From contig MU069764.1 in NCBI GenBank assembly GCA_002284615.2, positions 196,802 through 226,331 of the forward strand: 29,530 bases of DNA, read 5' to 3'. The stretch is from Dunaliella salina. Its lineage: Eukaryota > Chlorophyta > Chlorophyceae > Chlamydomonadales > Dunaliellaceae. The notes under the pieces were generated by a model. The model did no database searches. It was not told where the DNA came from and saw nothing but the letters and a program-made list of their open reading frames with translations. The position numbers and the translations under genes were made by a program. Positions 12,101 through 24,700 of this stretch are shown one piece after another (the stretch's first letter is position 1; each line of letters opens with the position of its first letter).

Positions 12101-15100
12101 ACAACACGGCTCCACCCAGCAGAATGCAGATCATGTACACACGCTCCACATTGTTGAAAGCTGGCAAATCCTCGCCCAATAGGAGAAGAAACGACTGCAG
12201 TTAGGGAGTTAGGCAGCAAAAAGCAGAAGCTGAGTGAAGGGCACGAAAAAGGGCAAATCATGTGTGCGTGCACCATAACAATGGGGTCTTAACCGTGCAA
12301 AGGAAGGGGAGGGCACGCGAACTGGAAAGGCCTTGCAAAGTGGGTCGCACAATCAGGCAAAGTGGATTGCAAGTGGAGTAAGTGCAAGTGGAGCGCAAAG
12401 GGCAAATGGAATGCACGTGGAGTGCACAACACATGCAAAGTGGAGATCTAGACACAGGCAGGTTGTGTGCCACGAGGCGGCTCGATGGCTGGCTCTTTGT
12501 CAGCCCTTTACAGTGGCCGTGCGTCATAAATTCAAAAAAGTTTAAAATCAAATACAAATGTGGAAAAAAACCAACGACTCATGCTGAGACTCATAAGCGG
12601 GTGGGGAGGGGAGGCAGAAGGCAAAAAGGCAACGTCACAGTGCCCGCTTTTGTGAGACATGCCCTTCTGTTGTGCATATGTCAACACAAGCCACACACGG
12701 ATGAACGCTAGGGTTGGGTAAAGAGGGTTAAGCAACGGTAGAAGAAGGCCACAGGGCTACTTTGCTTGGGCGCCACGATCTGGTGCAGCTATGCTCACAA
12801 GCCAGCCACATACATGCAGGCTGCATATGCAAGTCTCGAATTGACCCCACTGTGCTTGCGAGTCACATTTGGAAGCCGCATGTGCATGCCTCAATTTGGC
12901 GCTACTGTGCTTGCAAGTCACGTATGGAAACCGCACGTGCATGCCATAATTAGGCGCAGCAATGCTTGCAAGCCAAGTACATGCAGGCTGCATATGCATG
13001 CCACAATTTCGTGCTGCTTTGCTTGCAAGCCACGTCTGCAAGCTGCATATGCATGCCCATGATTCGGTGCAGCTATGCTCACAAGCCAGCCACATACATG
13101 CAGGTTGCATATGCTAGTCTCGAATTGACCCCACTGTGCTTACGAGTCACGTACGCAAGCTGCGTTTGCAAGCCGCGCATGCATGCCACCGCGCATGCAT
13201 GCCACGTTTTGGTGCAGCTGTGCTTTTAAGCCCAATATATGCAAGCCTCGTACGCAAGCCTCAATTTGGCGCTGCTGTGCTTGAGAGTCACAAAAGTGCA
13301 AGCCATGCTTTGGCCCAGCTTAGATTGTGAGCCACGTATGCAAGCTTTATTCCTGTGCACAGCCTTGAATTAGCAGGCGCAGCTGACCCTTGCTTGGTAA
13401 AAGTTGACACACTCATTCTGGTCTGGTTCTGTTACAGGCACCTTTTTGCTAAAATCAGCAAAGCTGACCTCGTAGCCGGGAGCATGACTGTGACCCCCCC
13501 CCCTCCTCCTTTCGCTTGCCTCCCCTTCTCATGCTCATGCTTCTCATTTCTCATTTCTCATGCTCATGCTTCCTTCCTCATGCTTGTCCTGGTTGTAGGC
13601 ACAGTCAGGAACAAAAGAAAAAGAAAAGAAAAGTCTACGCAAGCCAAAGGCCGCGTGCATTAAGGGAAGAACCCCTAAAAGTTAAAGGCCTCACCAGGAA
13701 CAGCTATGTTACCCTCCCCTTCCTTCCTAATGCTTGCCTGGTAGTAGGAGGCGATGTACACGCTAACATTGTTATCCTCATCCAGGGTGCCTTCCATGGA
13801 GATCGACCACTCCTCAAAGCCCACAAAGGTGGTGAACTTGAACAGCATGTACCTGCGGCCAGCATGCAAGACAAAGGCAGGAACATAATCAATGCGCGTG
13901 ATGGGTGATTGATACCTAATGTCCGACATGCCAATGTAATTTCACCATTACAGTAATATTACAGTAATATTACCTGACCTTGGTGTAATAACAATTTTGC
14001 AGAAAAGTAATGTAATATTATAATATTATGTACTATTATTACTATAATGTAATATCACTGTCACAACGGATTTTGAAAAAGTAATACGACATGTCGTACC
14101 CTATTGATCCCTCAGCTCACACACATTGTGACTTTATACAGCATTGAACAATGGCAAGTATCATGAACCCATACAGCATTCAAACGTCAACATAGGACGC
14201 AGACAAGGCAGTTGAGACAGTCGCAGATCTTGGAAAGGTCCTGTGCTTGTACAGCGTGTAACCTTGGCCATAAACGTGTGATCGTGACCACGCTTGAAGC
14301 CTGCACACTGATTTGAGCATGGAGCACCACTTGCCGAGCCACTGGCAGGCAATGGGTACCTTGAAAAGTCCTTTAAGTCAAGCATCAGGGATTAGAGATG
14401 CCGATGGATGACCATCGCTTAGAGCATGAAGCACAAATGGCAGAACCATCACTGGGCAAGAAATGCCTTGGAAATTGTTTTTAACCAATCCTAGCGCCAT
14501 TAACTTGAAATGTTGACTGAGCATGGAGCAGCGTTGGCCAAGGCACTCACTGAGGCGGGGACATCCTGAGACGGCTATGCGTGTTTGCCATGCATTCATT
14601 TTTGCCATGCATTTTGGCCTTGCATGTTGCCATGCATTCATTTTTGCCATGCATACATTTTTACCATGCATTTTTGCCTTGCATGTTGCCATGCATTCAT
14701 TTTTGCCATGCATACATTTCTACCATGCATTTTTGCCTTGCATGTTGCCATGCATACATTTTTGCCATGCATTTTTGCCTTGCATGTTGCCATGCATTCA
14801 TTTTTGCAATGCATACATTTTTACCATGCATCCTTGCCATGCATGCATGTCTGCCATGCATTTTTGGATAGCAAGTTCTAGTAGCCCGCACAAGCTAGTA
14901 GCCGCACAAGCTGAGCAGGTCCTTTGCTGTGCAGCCTGAATGTTTGGAACACAGGCCACCCTGATCACATGAACAAAGGCAAGAATCACTTGCAAGCATC
15001 CTGAATCAGGTTGCGTAAAGAGGTTTGAGAAGTTGGCAAGAGAGGCTTCAAAGATGGCTGAAGCGGCCCCAATGAGGCTCTTTGACCCTCTTTTGCCACA

Positions 15101-15712
15101 CGCTCAACCCTCCTTTCCCAACCCCAATCCTAGTGCACCGGTGGATGGCTTGAGCTGCATGTTGATGCACTGGATATATTGCACTGCACGTTGATGCACA
15201 GGTAGCAGGGAGTGGATAAAACACATTTTGGATTGCAAAATGTGTTTGATCCACTCCCTGCTACTTTTTCCATGTCCTTGTCGTTGATTACCTACCTTTC
15301 GAGGGCGGACAAGCCTTGAGCGACTTCAATCGAATCTAATGGATTACCAGTTGCTCCTGCATCTGCCTCTGTAATGTTCTGAACGTTAAATCTCACATAA
15401 CTGTAAGCCTTCACATACATGTCCTCGATCTTCTGCTCGGGCAACCATCGCGATGTCGTGCCATCGGCTTGCAGTGTTGAAGCATACTGATTTGAAGCAC
15501 ACTGATTCTAAACCAATTGGAAACCATTGCAATCCAAAATGTGTAGGTAGCGATGGCTTGCACCGCATGAATGCTGATACACTGGTGAATAGTTTGCGCC
15601 GCATGAATTTTGTCACTCTGGAGATGCTTGAGACACACGAGTGTATTATGTGGAAGCAACCAGCAGCACTTCCGTCACGCCCAAACAAGGCAGGTGCGCG
15701 CGCGCGCGCACA

Positions 15713-15765
<53 letters not shown>

Positions 15766-18700
15766 ATCTTGGATTGGGCAAGCTTGGCTGCAGGCACTTG
15801 CCTGTGTTCCCTCTAAGCCCTCATAGACACATACAACTTAGCAACAACAACTTTTTTCCAGTCCGACGCGCCTAAGCATGGGAGCCAATGCGCCAGCAGA
15901 GCCATGTCCACATGCATTAAAGAAGTGCTCAGCCAAGTGCCTACATGCATATGCCTGCCAAAAGGATACTCAGCTACACACCAGAGACAGGTGTGCTAGT
16001 GCACCGTCATACAAAAGGATTCCCATTTACACACCAGGCGCGCCGACGCGCCAGCAGAACCACGTCCATATGCATAAACATCGATGCTTAGCCACATGCC
16101 TATATGCATGTATCTGCCAAAAGGATTCCCATTTACACACCAGAGACAGGCGCGCCAATGCGTCAGCAGAACCACGTCCATATGCATAAAAATCGATGCT
16201 CAGCCACATGCCTATATGCATGTATCTGCCAAAAGGATTTCCATTTACACACCAGAGACAGGCGCGCCAATGCGCCAGCAGAACCACGTCCATACGCATA
16301 AAAAACGACGCTCAGCCAAATGCCTGTATGCATGTATCTGCCAGAAGGATCCGCATTCACATACCAGAAACTGGAGCACCAGTGTTGCCAGCAGAGCCAC
16401 GTCCAGCTACATGAATCCAATGCTCAGTCATATTCCTAGAAGCATACAACTGCCACAAGGGTATGCGTTCACACACCAGACACGGGCGAGCCAGTGCGCC
16501 AGCAGAGTCATGTCCCAATGCATGAATCCGACGCTCAGCCGCATGCGTAGATGCATACATCTGCTGCAAGGGTGCGCGTTCACACACCAGATACAGGCTA
16601 GCCAGTGCGCCAGGAGAGCCACGTCCAAGTGCATAAATGGAATGCTCAGCCGTTTGCCTACATGCATTTGCTTGTTAAAGAAAACTCATTGACACACCAG
16701 ATACAGGCGAGCCAGTGCGCCAGCAGAGCCACGTCCAACTGCATGAATACGATGCTCAGCCATATGCCTGTACATGCATATGCCTGCCAAAGAACACTCA
16801 TTTACACAGAAACAGGCGAGCCAGAAACAGGCAAGCTAGTGTTGCCAGCAGGGCCATGTATAACTACATGAATGCAATGCTCATCCATACGACTACATGC
16901 GCATGCCTGCCAAAAAAAATCATATACACAACAGACACAGGCAAGCCAGTGTGCCAGCAGAGCCATGTCTAACTACAGGAATGCAATGCTCAGCCACATG
17001 CGTAAAGCATGCAAATGTTGGCGAAAATAACATGCAGCCACACACCAGATACAGGCGAGCCAGTGTGCAAGGAGAATCATCGCCCCCATGAGTGAAGCCA
17101 CGCGCACTGCATTGGCAGCCTTCAGACGGTCCAGGGTGCGGAAAATCCTGCGCAATGGACGACGACAGGGAGTGGGTGTGAATGCCGACAACAATCCCGG
17201 AAAGCCACATACTCTGAAGCAGCCTTCAAGGGGGGCACCCTGGATGGCATTGGGGAGGTGGCTGGGATCCAACTACCTGCCTTTTCCACCCCACTTGCAC
17301 TCAGTCAATTTGAAAACATGAATGAATGTATTTGGAAGAGCAGGGGGCACTCAAGTAACGAATCGGGTCCTGAGAGGCAACATGTGTTGGCAAGACAAGG
17401 CACGTAAATTCCTGTGCAAGTGGTGGTGACCTAATGTGAGTGTGATGCATGACAACGTCCTGTACAAAGTGGTGGTGACCTCATGTGAGTGTGATGCATG
17501 ACGAAGTCCTATGCAAAGTGATGGCGACCTCATGTGAGTGTGATGCATTACAAGTTCCTGTGCAAAGTGGTGGTGACCTCATGTGGATGTGATGCTGACG
17601 AAGTCCTGTGCAAAGTGGTGGTCACCCACTGTGAGTGTAATGCATTACGTCCTGTACAGTGTTGGGGACATCTGTGAGTGTGATGCATGACAAAGTCCTG
17701 TGCAAAGTGATGGCGACCTCATGTGAATGTGATGCATTACAAGTTCCTGTGCAAAGTGGTGGTGACCTCATGTGTATGTGATGCTGACAAATTCCTGTGC
17801 TAAGTGGTGGTCACCTACTGTGAATGTGATGCATGACAAATTCCCGTGCAAAGTGGTGATGACCTAATGTGAGTGTGATGCATGACAAATTCATGTGCTA
17901 AGTGGTGGTGACCTAATGTGAGTGTGATGCAATACAAGTTCCTGTGCAAAGTGGTGGTGACCTAATGTGAGCGTGATGCATGACAAAGTCCTGTGCAAAG
18001 TGGTGGTGACCTAATCTGTGTGTGATGCATGACAAAGTCCTCTGCAAAGTGGTGGTCACCCACTGTGAGTGTGATGCATAACAAAGTCTTGTGCAAGGTG
18101 GTAATGACCTAATTTGAGTGTGATGCATGACAAAGTCCTGTGCAAAGTGGTTGTGACCTAATGTGAGTGTGATGCATAACAAAGTCCTGTGCAAAGTGGT
18201 GGTGACCTAATTTGAGTGTGATGCATGACAAAGTTCTGTGCAAAGTGGTGGTCACCCACTGTGAGTGTGATGCGTAACAAAGTACTGTGCAAAGTGGTGG
18301 TGACCTAATGTGAGTGTGATGCATGACGAAATCCTGTGCAAAGTGATGGTCACCTAATGTGAGTGTGATGCATGACAAATTCCTGTGCAAAGTGGTGGTG
18401 ACCTAATGTGAGTGTGATGCATTACAAATTCCAGTGCAAAGTGGTGGTGACCTATTGTAAGTGTGATGCAATACAAATTCCAGTGCAAAGTGGTGGTCAC
18501 CTAATGTGAGTGTGATGCATTACAAATTCCTGTGCAAAGTGGTGGTGACCTAATGTGAGTGTGATGCATTACAAGTTCCTGTGCAAAGTGGTGGTGACCC
18601 ACTGTGAGTGTGATGCATTACAACGTCCTGTACAAAGTGGTGGTGACCTAATGTGAGCGTGATGCATGACAAAGTCCTGTGCAAAGTGGTGCTGACCCAC

Positions 18701-21700
18701 TGTGAATGTGATGCATTCCAAATTCCCGCGCAAAAAGTTGGTGACCTTATGTGAGTGTGATGCATGACAAAGTCCTGTGCAAAGTGGTGGTGACCTAATG
18801 TGGATGTGATGCTGACGAAGTCCTGTGCAAAGTGGTGGTGCTTTAATACGGATGTGATGCATAACAAAATTCCTGTGCAAAGTGGTGGTGACCTAATGTG
18901 AGTGTGATGCATNNNNNNNNNNNNNNNNNNNNNNNNNNNNNNNNNNNNNNNNNNNNNNNNNNNNNNNNNNNNNNNNNNNNNNNNNNNNNNNNNNNNNNNN
19001 NNNNNNNNNNNNNNNNNNNNNNNNNNNNNNNNNNNNNNNNNNNNNNNNNNNNNNNNNNNNNNNNNNNNNNNNNNNNNNNNNNNNNNNNNNNNNNNNNNNN
19101 NNNNNNNNNNNNNNNNNNNNNNNNNNNNNNNNNNNNNNNNNNNNNNNNNNNNNNNNNNNNNNNNNNNNNNNNNNNNNNNNNNNNNNNNNNNNNNNNNNNN
19201 NNNNNNNNNNNNNNNNNNNNNNNNNNNNNNNNNNNNNNNNNNNNNNNNNNNNNNNNNNNNNNNNNNNNNNNNNNNNNNNNNNNNNNNNNNNNNNNNNNNN
19301 NNNNNNNNNNNNNNNNNNNNNNNNNNNNNNNNNNNNNNNNNNNNNNNNNNNNNNNNNNNNNNNNNNNNNNNNNNNNNNNNNNNNNNNNNNNNACTGTGAA
19401 TGTGATGCATTACAAATTCCTGTGTGCAAAGTGGTGTTGACCTAATGTGGATGCGATGCTGACCAAGTCCTGTGCAAAGTGGTGGTGACCTAATGTGAGT
19501 GTGATGCATGACAATATTCAGAGGCACCACCACACAACATGGTCGGCCAATTTGTCCAGAATGCAGAAGATCCTTCCTATGCAAGTGAGGATATTTTTCA
19601 CGGTCTATGCTTGAGCCAACTGCTTGTGCAAATTATGAGGAAGGCATTCAGGCTTCAGCCCAAGACACACACGAGGAGCAAGTGAATGGATAGGCAGGGT
19701 TGGGTCATACGCGAGCTTGGGCTTAGCGAAACGCATACATAAGTGTGATTTTAATGATGCGTAAAAATACATATTCACGTATATTCGTGCAATTTTACTG
19801 CTTTAAGCTTAACGATACGCGTATAAACGAGCAATTTTAACGATACGTGAAAATACGCGTATTCACGTATGACCCATCCCTGCGGATAGGTAAGGCCTTG
19901 GAATGGAAAGGTATGGATAGGTAAGGCCTTGGAATGGATAGGTATGGATAGGTAAGGCCTTGGAATGGAAAGGTATGGNGGATAGGTAAGGCCTTGGAAT
20001 GGAAAGGTATGGATAGGTAAGGCCTTGGAATGGATAGGTATGGATAGGTAAGGCCTTGGAATGGAAAGGTATGGATAGGTAAGGCCTTGGAATGGATAGG
20101 TATGGATAGGTAAGGCCTTGGAATGGATAGGTAAGGCCTTGGAAGGTAAGATAGGAAGGTATGGATAGGTAAGGCCTTGGAATGGATAGGTAAGGCCTTG
20201 GTCCTACACGTGCCGACATGCTGCAAATCCATGCTGCTCACACATTAGGTATGGCCAATCATACAAACAACCACAAACACTGCCCCCTTCTTGCCCAGAG
20301 GGAAAAAAGGAACCCTTATGGTGCAAGCATAAACACCTGCAAGCATGCGCACTTATTCAGAGGCAGCAAGCACAAAATACGAAAGTTGACCAACGACATG
20401 ACAAACAATACGTCAAAAAGGGGGCATGGACCTGTCCCACTTGCACCGAGGATGGAGTGCTGCCTGAACACATCCTGCAGCTGGAAGAGTTTGATGACCA
20501 CCAACCAGCCCCCACAGCATGCTCGTCTTATACACTTCCTGCCCTGCATGGAGACGCACCTGCCCAAACGCAGCAGGCGTGGAGTACGCAAGAAGCCCAA
20601 GGCGTTGACCTCGTCTCCACTCAGGTTTCCAGCAGCAGCGATGACGATCTCTTCATAAGGGATCGTCGCAAAGCTGCAGCAATCATTTGTAGGGTGAAAG
20701 CCATGAGGACAAGTTTTTGACAAAGGGGACAAGATAAAGCACTTTGCTTCCACTCAGGCTGCCTGCAGCGGCAAAAACAATCTCTTCAGAAGGGATAGTC
20801 GCAAAGCTGCAGCAATCATTTGTAGGGTGAAAGCCATGATGACACGTTTTTGACAAAGGGGACAAGACAGAGCACTTTGCCTCCCCTCAGGCTGCCTGCA
20901 GCGGCAAGGACAATCTCTTCTTAAGGGATGGTCGCAAAGCTGCAGCAAGCAGTCGCAGGGCGAAAACCATGATGACACATTTTTGAGGAAGGGGACAAGA
21001 CAGAGCACTTTGCTTCCACTCAGGCTGGCAGCAGCGGCAAGGACAACCTCCTCATAAGGGATGGGGTCACAAAGCTGCAGCAATCATTTCCAGGGTGAAA
21101 GCCGTGAGGACACGTTTTTGACGACAGGGGCTTCCCACTCAGGCTACCAGCAGCAGCAAGGACAATCTCCTTGTAAAGGATAATTGCACGTCTGCAGCAA
21201 ACAAGCCACGGTGGAAACAGAAGTCGCAAAGGGATAGCCGCAAGGAGGGAGTTACAGGAAAAGTTGCACAGAGGGAGTGCCGCAAGGTGTATGGGATAGT
21301 TGCATAGAGGGAGTGCCGCAAGGTGTGAGGGATAGTCCCAAAAGGATAGTCGCATAGAGGGAGTCACGGGGATATGGTCGCCAAGGGATGGTTGCACAGA
21401 GGGCGTAAAGGACAGCCGCAAAGATGCAGCAAGCAGTCGCAGGGTGAAAGCCATGGAGGCACGTTTTTGACAACAGGGGCCAGTTTTGTTGAGGCCGCCT
21501 GTAGGCCCCTCATTTCCTATCTTCACAACCATCAGCTGCGGGACTTGACTGCTCTACAAAGAGCCTTACGTTCCTGCACTGAGCTCATTGCCAAATTTAT
21601 GAGTGCTTGGCAGCAACGCCCCAGTGAGGGCTGCCAGCAACAATCCAACCAACACATGCCATCCCTTCTTGGGAGGCGAGAAACCAACCAAACACGCGTC

Positions 21701-24700
21701 AACCCAGCAACCAACCAACCAACATGCGCCATCCATCCTTGGGAGGCAACAATCCAAACCCAACCAACACGTGCCAACCCAGCAACAAACCAACCAACAT
21801 GCACCATCCCTCCTTGGGAGGCAACGATCCAAATCCAACCAACACACGCCAACCCAGCAACCAACCAACTAACACACACCATCCCTTCTTGGGAGGCAAC
21901 AATCCAACCAACACGCGCCAACCCAGCAACAAACAAACCAACACGCGCTATCCCTTCTTGGGAGGCTACAGGAAAGCAGCTGCTCAAGGCCTTTCTTTTG
22001 CCATTTCTCATTTTCTTTCAGTCTTCTGCCATTCTCCATTTTCTCAAAGCCTTTCTTTTGCCATCCCTTCTTGGGAGGCATCAGGAAAGCAGCTGCTGAA
22101 GGCCTCTTCTCAGGGAAGCACTAGCCAGTAGCTTCCGCCAGGCACTACCGTGCTCAGGCTTATCCCCAGGCAGGCACAAGTCAGTAGGATCATGTAAAAA
22201 GGGTTGAGGAGTTGGCCAAAGAGGCTCCAAAGAGGGCTAAAGGGGCCCCACAGAGGCTCATTGACCCTCTTTTGCCGTATGCTCAACCCTCATTACCCAC
22301 CCCTACAAGTCAAGCATGGGCGTCTGGCTTTATCTTGATCAAGAAATACCCTCAAGCAAGCACTAGTTGGCCACTACTGGCTGGCAATACCGTGCTCGAA
22401 ACCTATCCCTGGGCCTGTCCTGCTTCGCACAGCTTGGGCACTACTGGTTGGCGCGACCATGCTCAAGACCTACCCCATGGCAAGCACCTGTAAGGAACTT
22501 CCATCACATACCACCTTGCCCAAGGCCTATTCAGTCAACAACTCTTGGTGGTATGGCCGACACACGTGCCCCTCATGATTCAATTGTCGTGAGCCTTACT
22601 ATCAACACCCCATGGCAAGCGCGAGTGAGGCACTACCCTCATGTATTACCTTGCTCAAGACCTACACCACAGCAGCACTGCAGGTCTAAACAAAAGGCAT
22701 GCAAGCATCGAGCTTCGTGACGTAGCTCAAGCATACTCTGGATTATGAATGTTGAGCAGCAGCATGTCTTGGCGGCAAAGGAACAGGCGGCACACATTCT
22801 AGCTTGCTGGCTGAATGCAGATACTGAAAATCACCACAGTCAAGAGGTTTTCTTGGCGTTCAAAACGAGTGATACGCATCCAAGCATGCTGCCTAAGGGG
22901 CGGCAAGATGTCATCAGTGAAGGGCTTCACAAATTCAGCTGGCTCTTGTCATTGCTAGGACACCTGGAATTTGTCTGAAGCGTTGCCATTTTTTTTATTG
23001 GCGGTATACGAACTCTTAATTGTCAGAAGTTGTGGATGCAGGCTTGTACTTTCTCGTGTGTGTTGGCTGGACAGGCTGGACCCAGCTTGGCTGGGGGCCC
23101 AAACAATTCACGCAGCTTCCGCTTTTTGATTTCAAATGCTTGCCGCTGACAAATGCTTGGAGATAACAATCATTCTCTGCACTATCCGCTGGTGGTCTTG
23201 GATTGCAATTTGGTGTAGTCTCATCCCAATAATCTCTGCTCTCCACCCCTCTACTGGAAGCCCCATCCACTCACAGGTCAATCCAGAACCAGAACTTCAT
23301 GTATTCCAGGGCGATCCTGTCGGTGTCTTTCACCAGGTGGCCTGTTTTGTCCACATACCTGAGCAGCAAAGCAAGGATGGTGCAGATAATGAACAAGAAA
23401 AAAGGGTGGAAGGGATGGAAAATGGGGGATCAAAAAGAAGCAGTAGAGAAGGTGCAGACAATTCCAATGCTGCCTCACACACCACCACAAGGAGTCCACA
23501 TGCCATATAACAGATTCATGGATGAGGGCATACAGCAGAGAGTATGGAAGATGGCTGCGTATGGAGGAGATCATGGAACGTGGCTGTGCACAAGTCAGTC
23601 CATTTCATTCTTTTTGAGAGCATGGGAAATGCCTTAAGAATAAAGATGATGGCATGGTATTTGGCTGTGTGTGGATGAGAGCGTGGAAGGGGGTCGGTCA
23701 CACTTTATTCCAGACCCACAGTACAACCCCTGTTCGATCATTTGATGCACTTCTTCCAGACCTCCAGGACAACCCCTACACAGATCATGATGCGCATCCT
23801 GCAGCAACAACAAGGCTCCCTCATCCTTTCTAGGTACTGTGCTTGTGCAGCAGCTGTCGCTTCACCAAAGTTGGCTGAAACGCCAGTCCAACAATCGCGC
23901 CCACTGCCACTTACGCAGTGCGGAAGTTGGTCAAAATGTCTGCCCCGAAGATCACATCCACCGCTACGCTCACTGCCTCAATGGCTGGGTCCCCCGGCAA
24001 GCCAAAGCTGACCTCCATGGGCACTGACCAAGCGTTGTACAGCACGACAGCCATGACAATGATGTCCCATCTGCATGTGCAAAAAGTGGGAAGTGGCACA
24101 CATTGAGCATGAGCACTTGAGCTGACCTCCATGGGGACTGACCAAGCGGTGTACAGCACAACAATGATGTCCCATCTGCATGTGCAGGAAGTGTGGGGGG
24201 ACACACATTGAGCATGAGCATTTGTGCAAATATGGGGTGACCAAATGATGGTGGGCCCATTTCTGACATCAACGAGACCTGCCTGCCACAAGATAGCTAC
24301 ATCCAGGATGTCCCACACAATTTAGTTCATGGATGGATGAATGGAAAATGGGCAAGCCCAGGAAATGTCATGTGACAAGAAAGGGGATGAATGCACATGC
24401 CAGAACCGGCTGCATGCGTTGAGGAGGGCTCCATGGTTAGCTTCAACAGCTAGCATGCCTTTAGGAGGCTCCAGGGTTAGCTTCAACAGCCAGCATCATG
24501 TGAAAGAGTTGCATTCAACTGACTCATTGGACCTCATGCTTGGGATGCGCTTCTCTTATCGACGAGACCTGTCTACCGTAAGATAGTCGCGACCAGGATG
24601 CCCCACGACTTTTTTCATGGATGGATGGATGGCAAGAGGGCAAGTCCAGGAACTGTCATGATGGAAAGGGGGCATGCCAGGGAATGTCACGAGGAAATGT

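Noticed and set aside
12097..12194. Pseudogene with a frameshifted GYGD filter
   Set aside because: A small deletion could in principle explain GED, but the frame, phases and flanking pore and S6 residues are all consistent without it, so a divergent filter is simpler.
17390..19525. CRISPR-like array
   Set aside because: Whole 49-bp units repeat head to tail with no variable spacers, in a eukaryotic intron.
18550..19584. 344-residue minus-strand frame
   Set aside because: It runs through the N gap and the 49-bp array; the codons are repeat units and Ns.
21374..22099. 241-residue plus-strand frame
   Set aside because: The 70-bp repeats keep several frames open on both strands; composition is Asn/Pro/Thr repeats with no domain.
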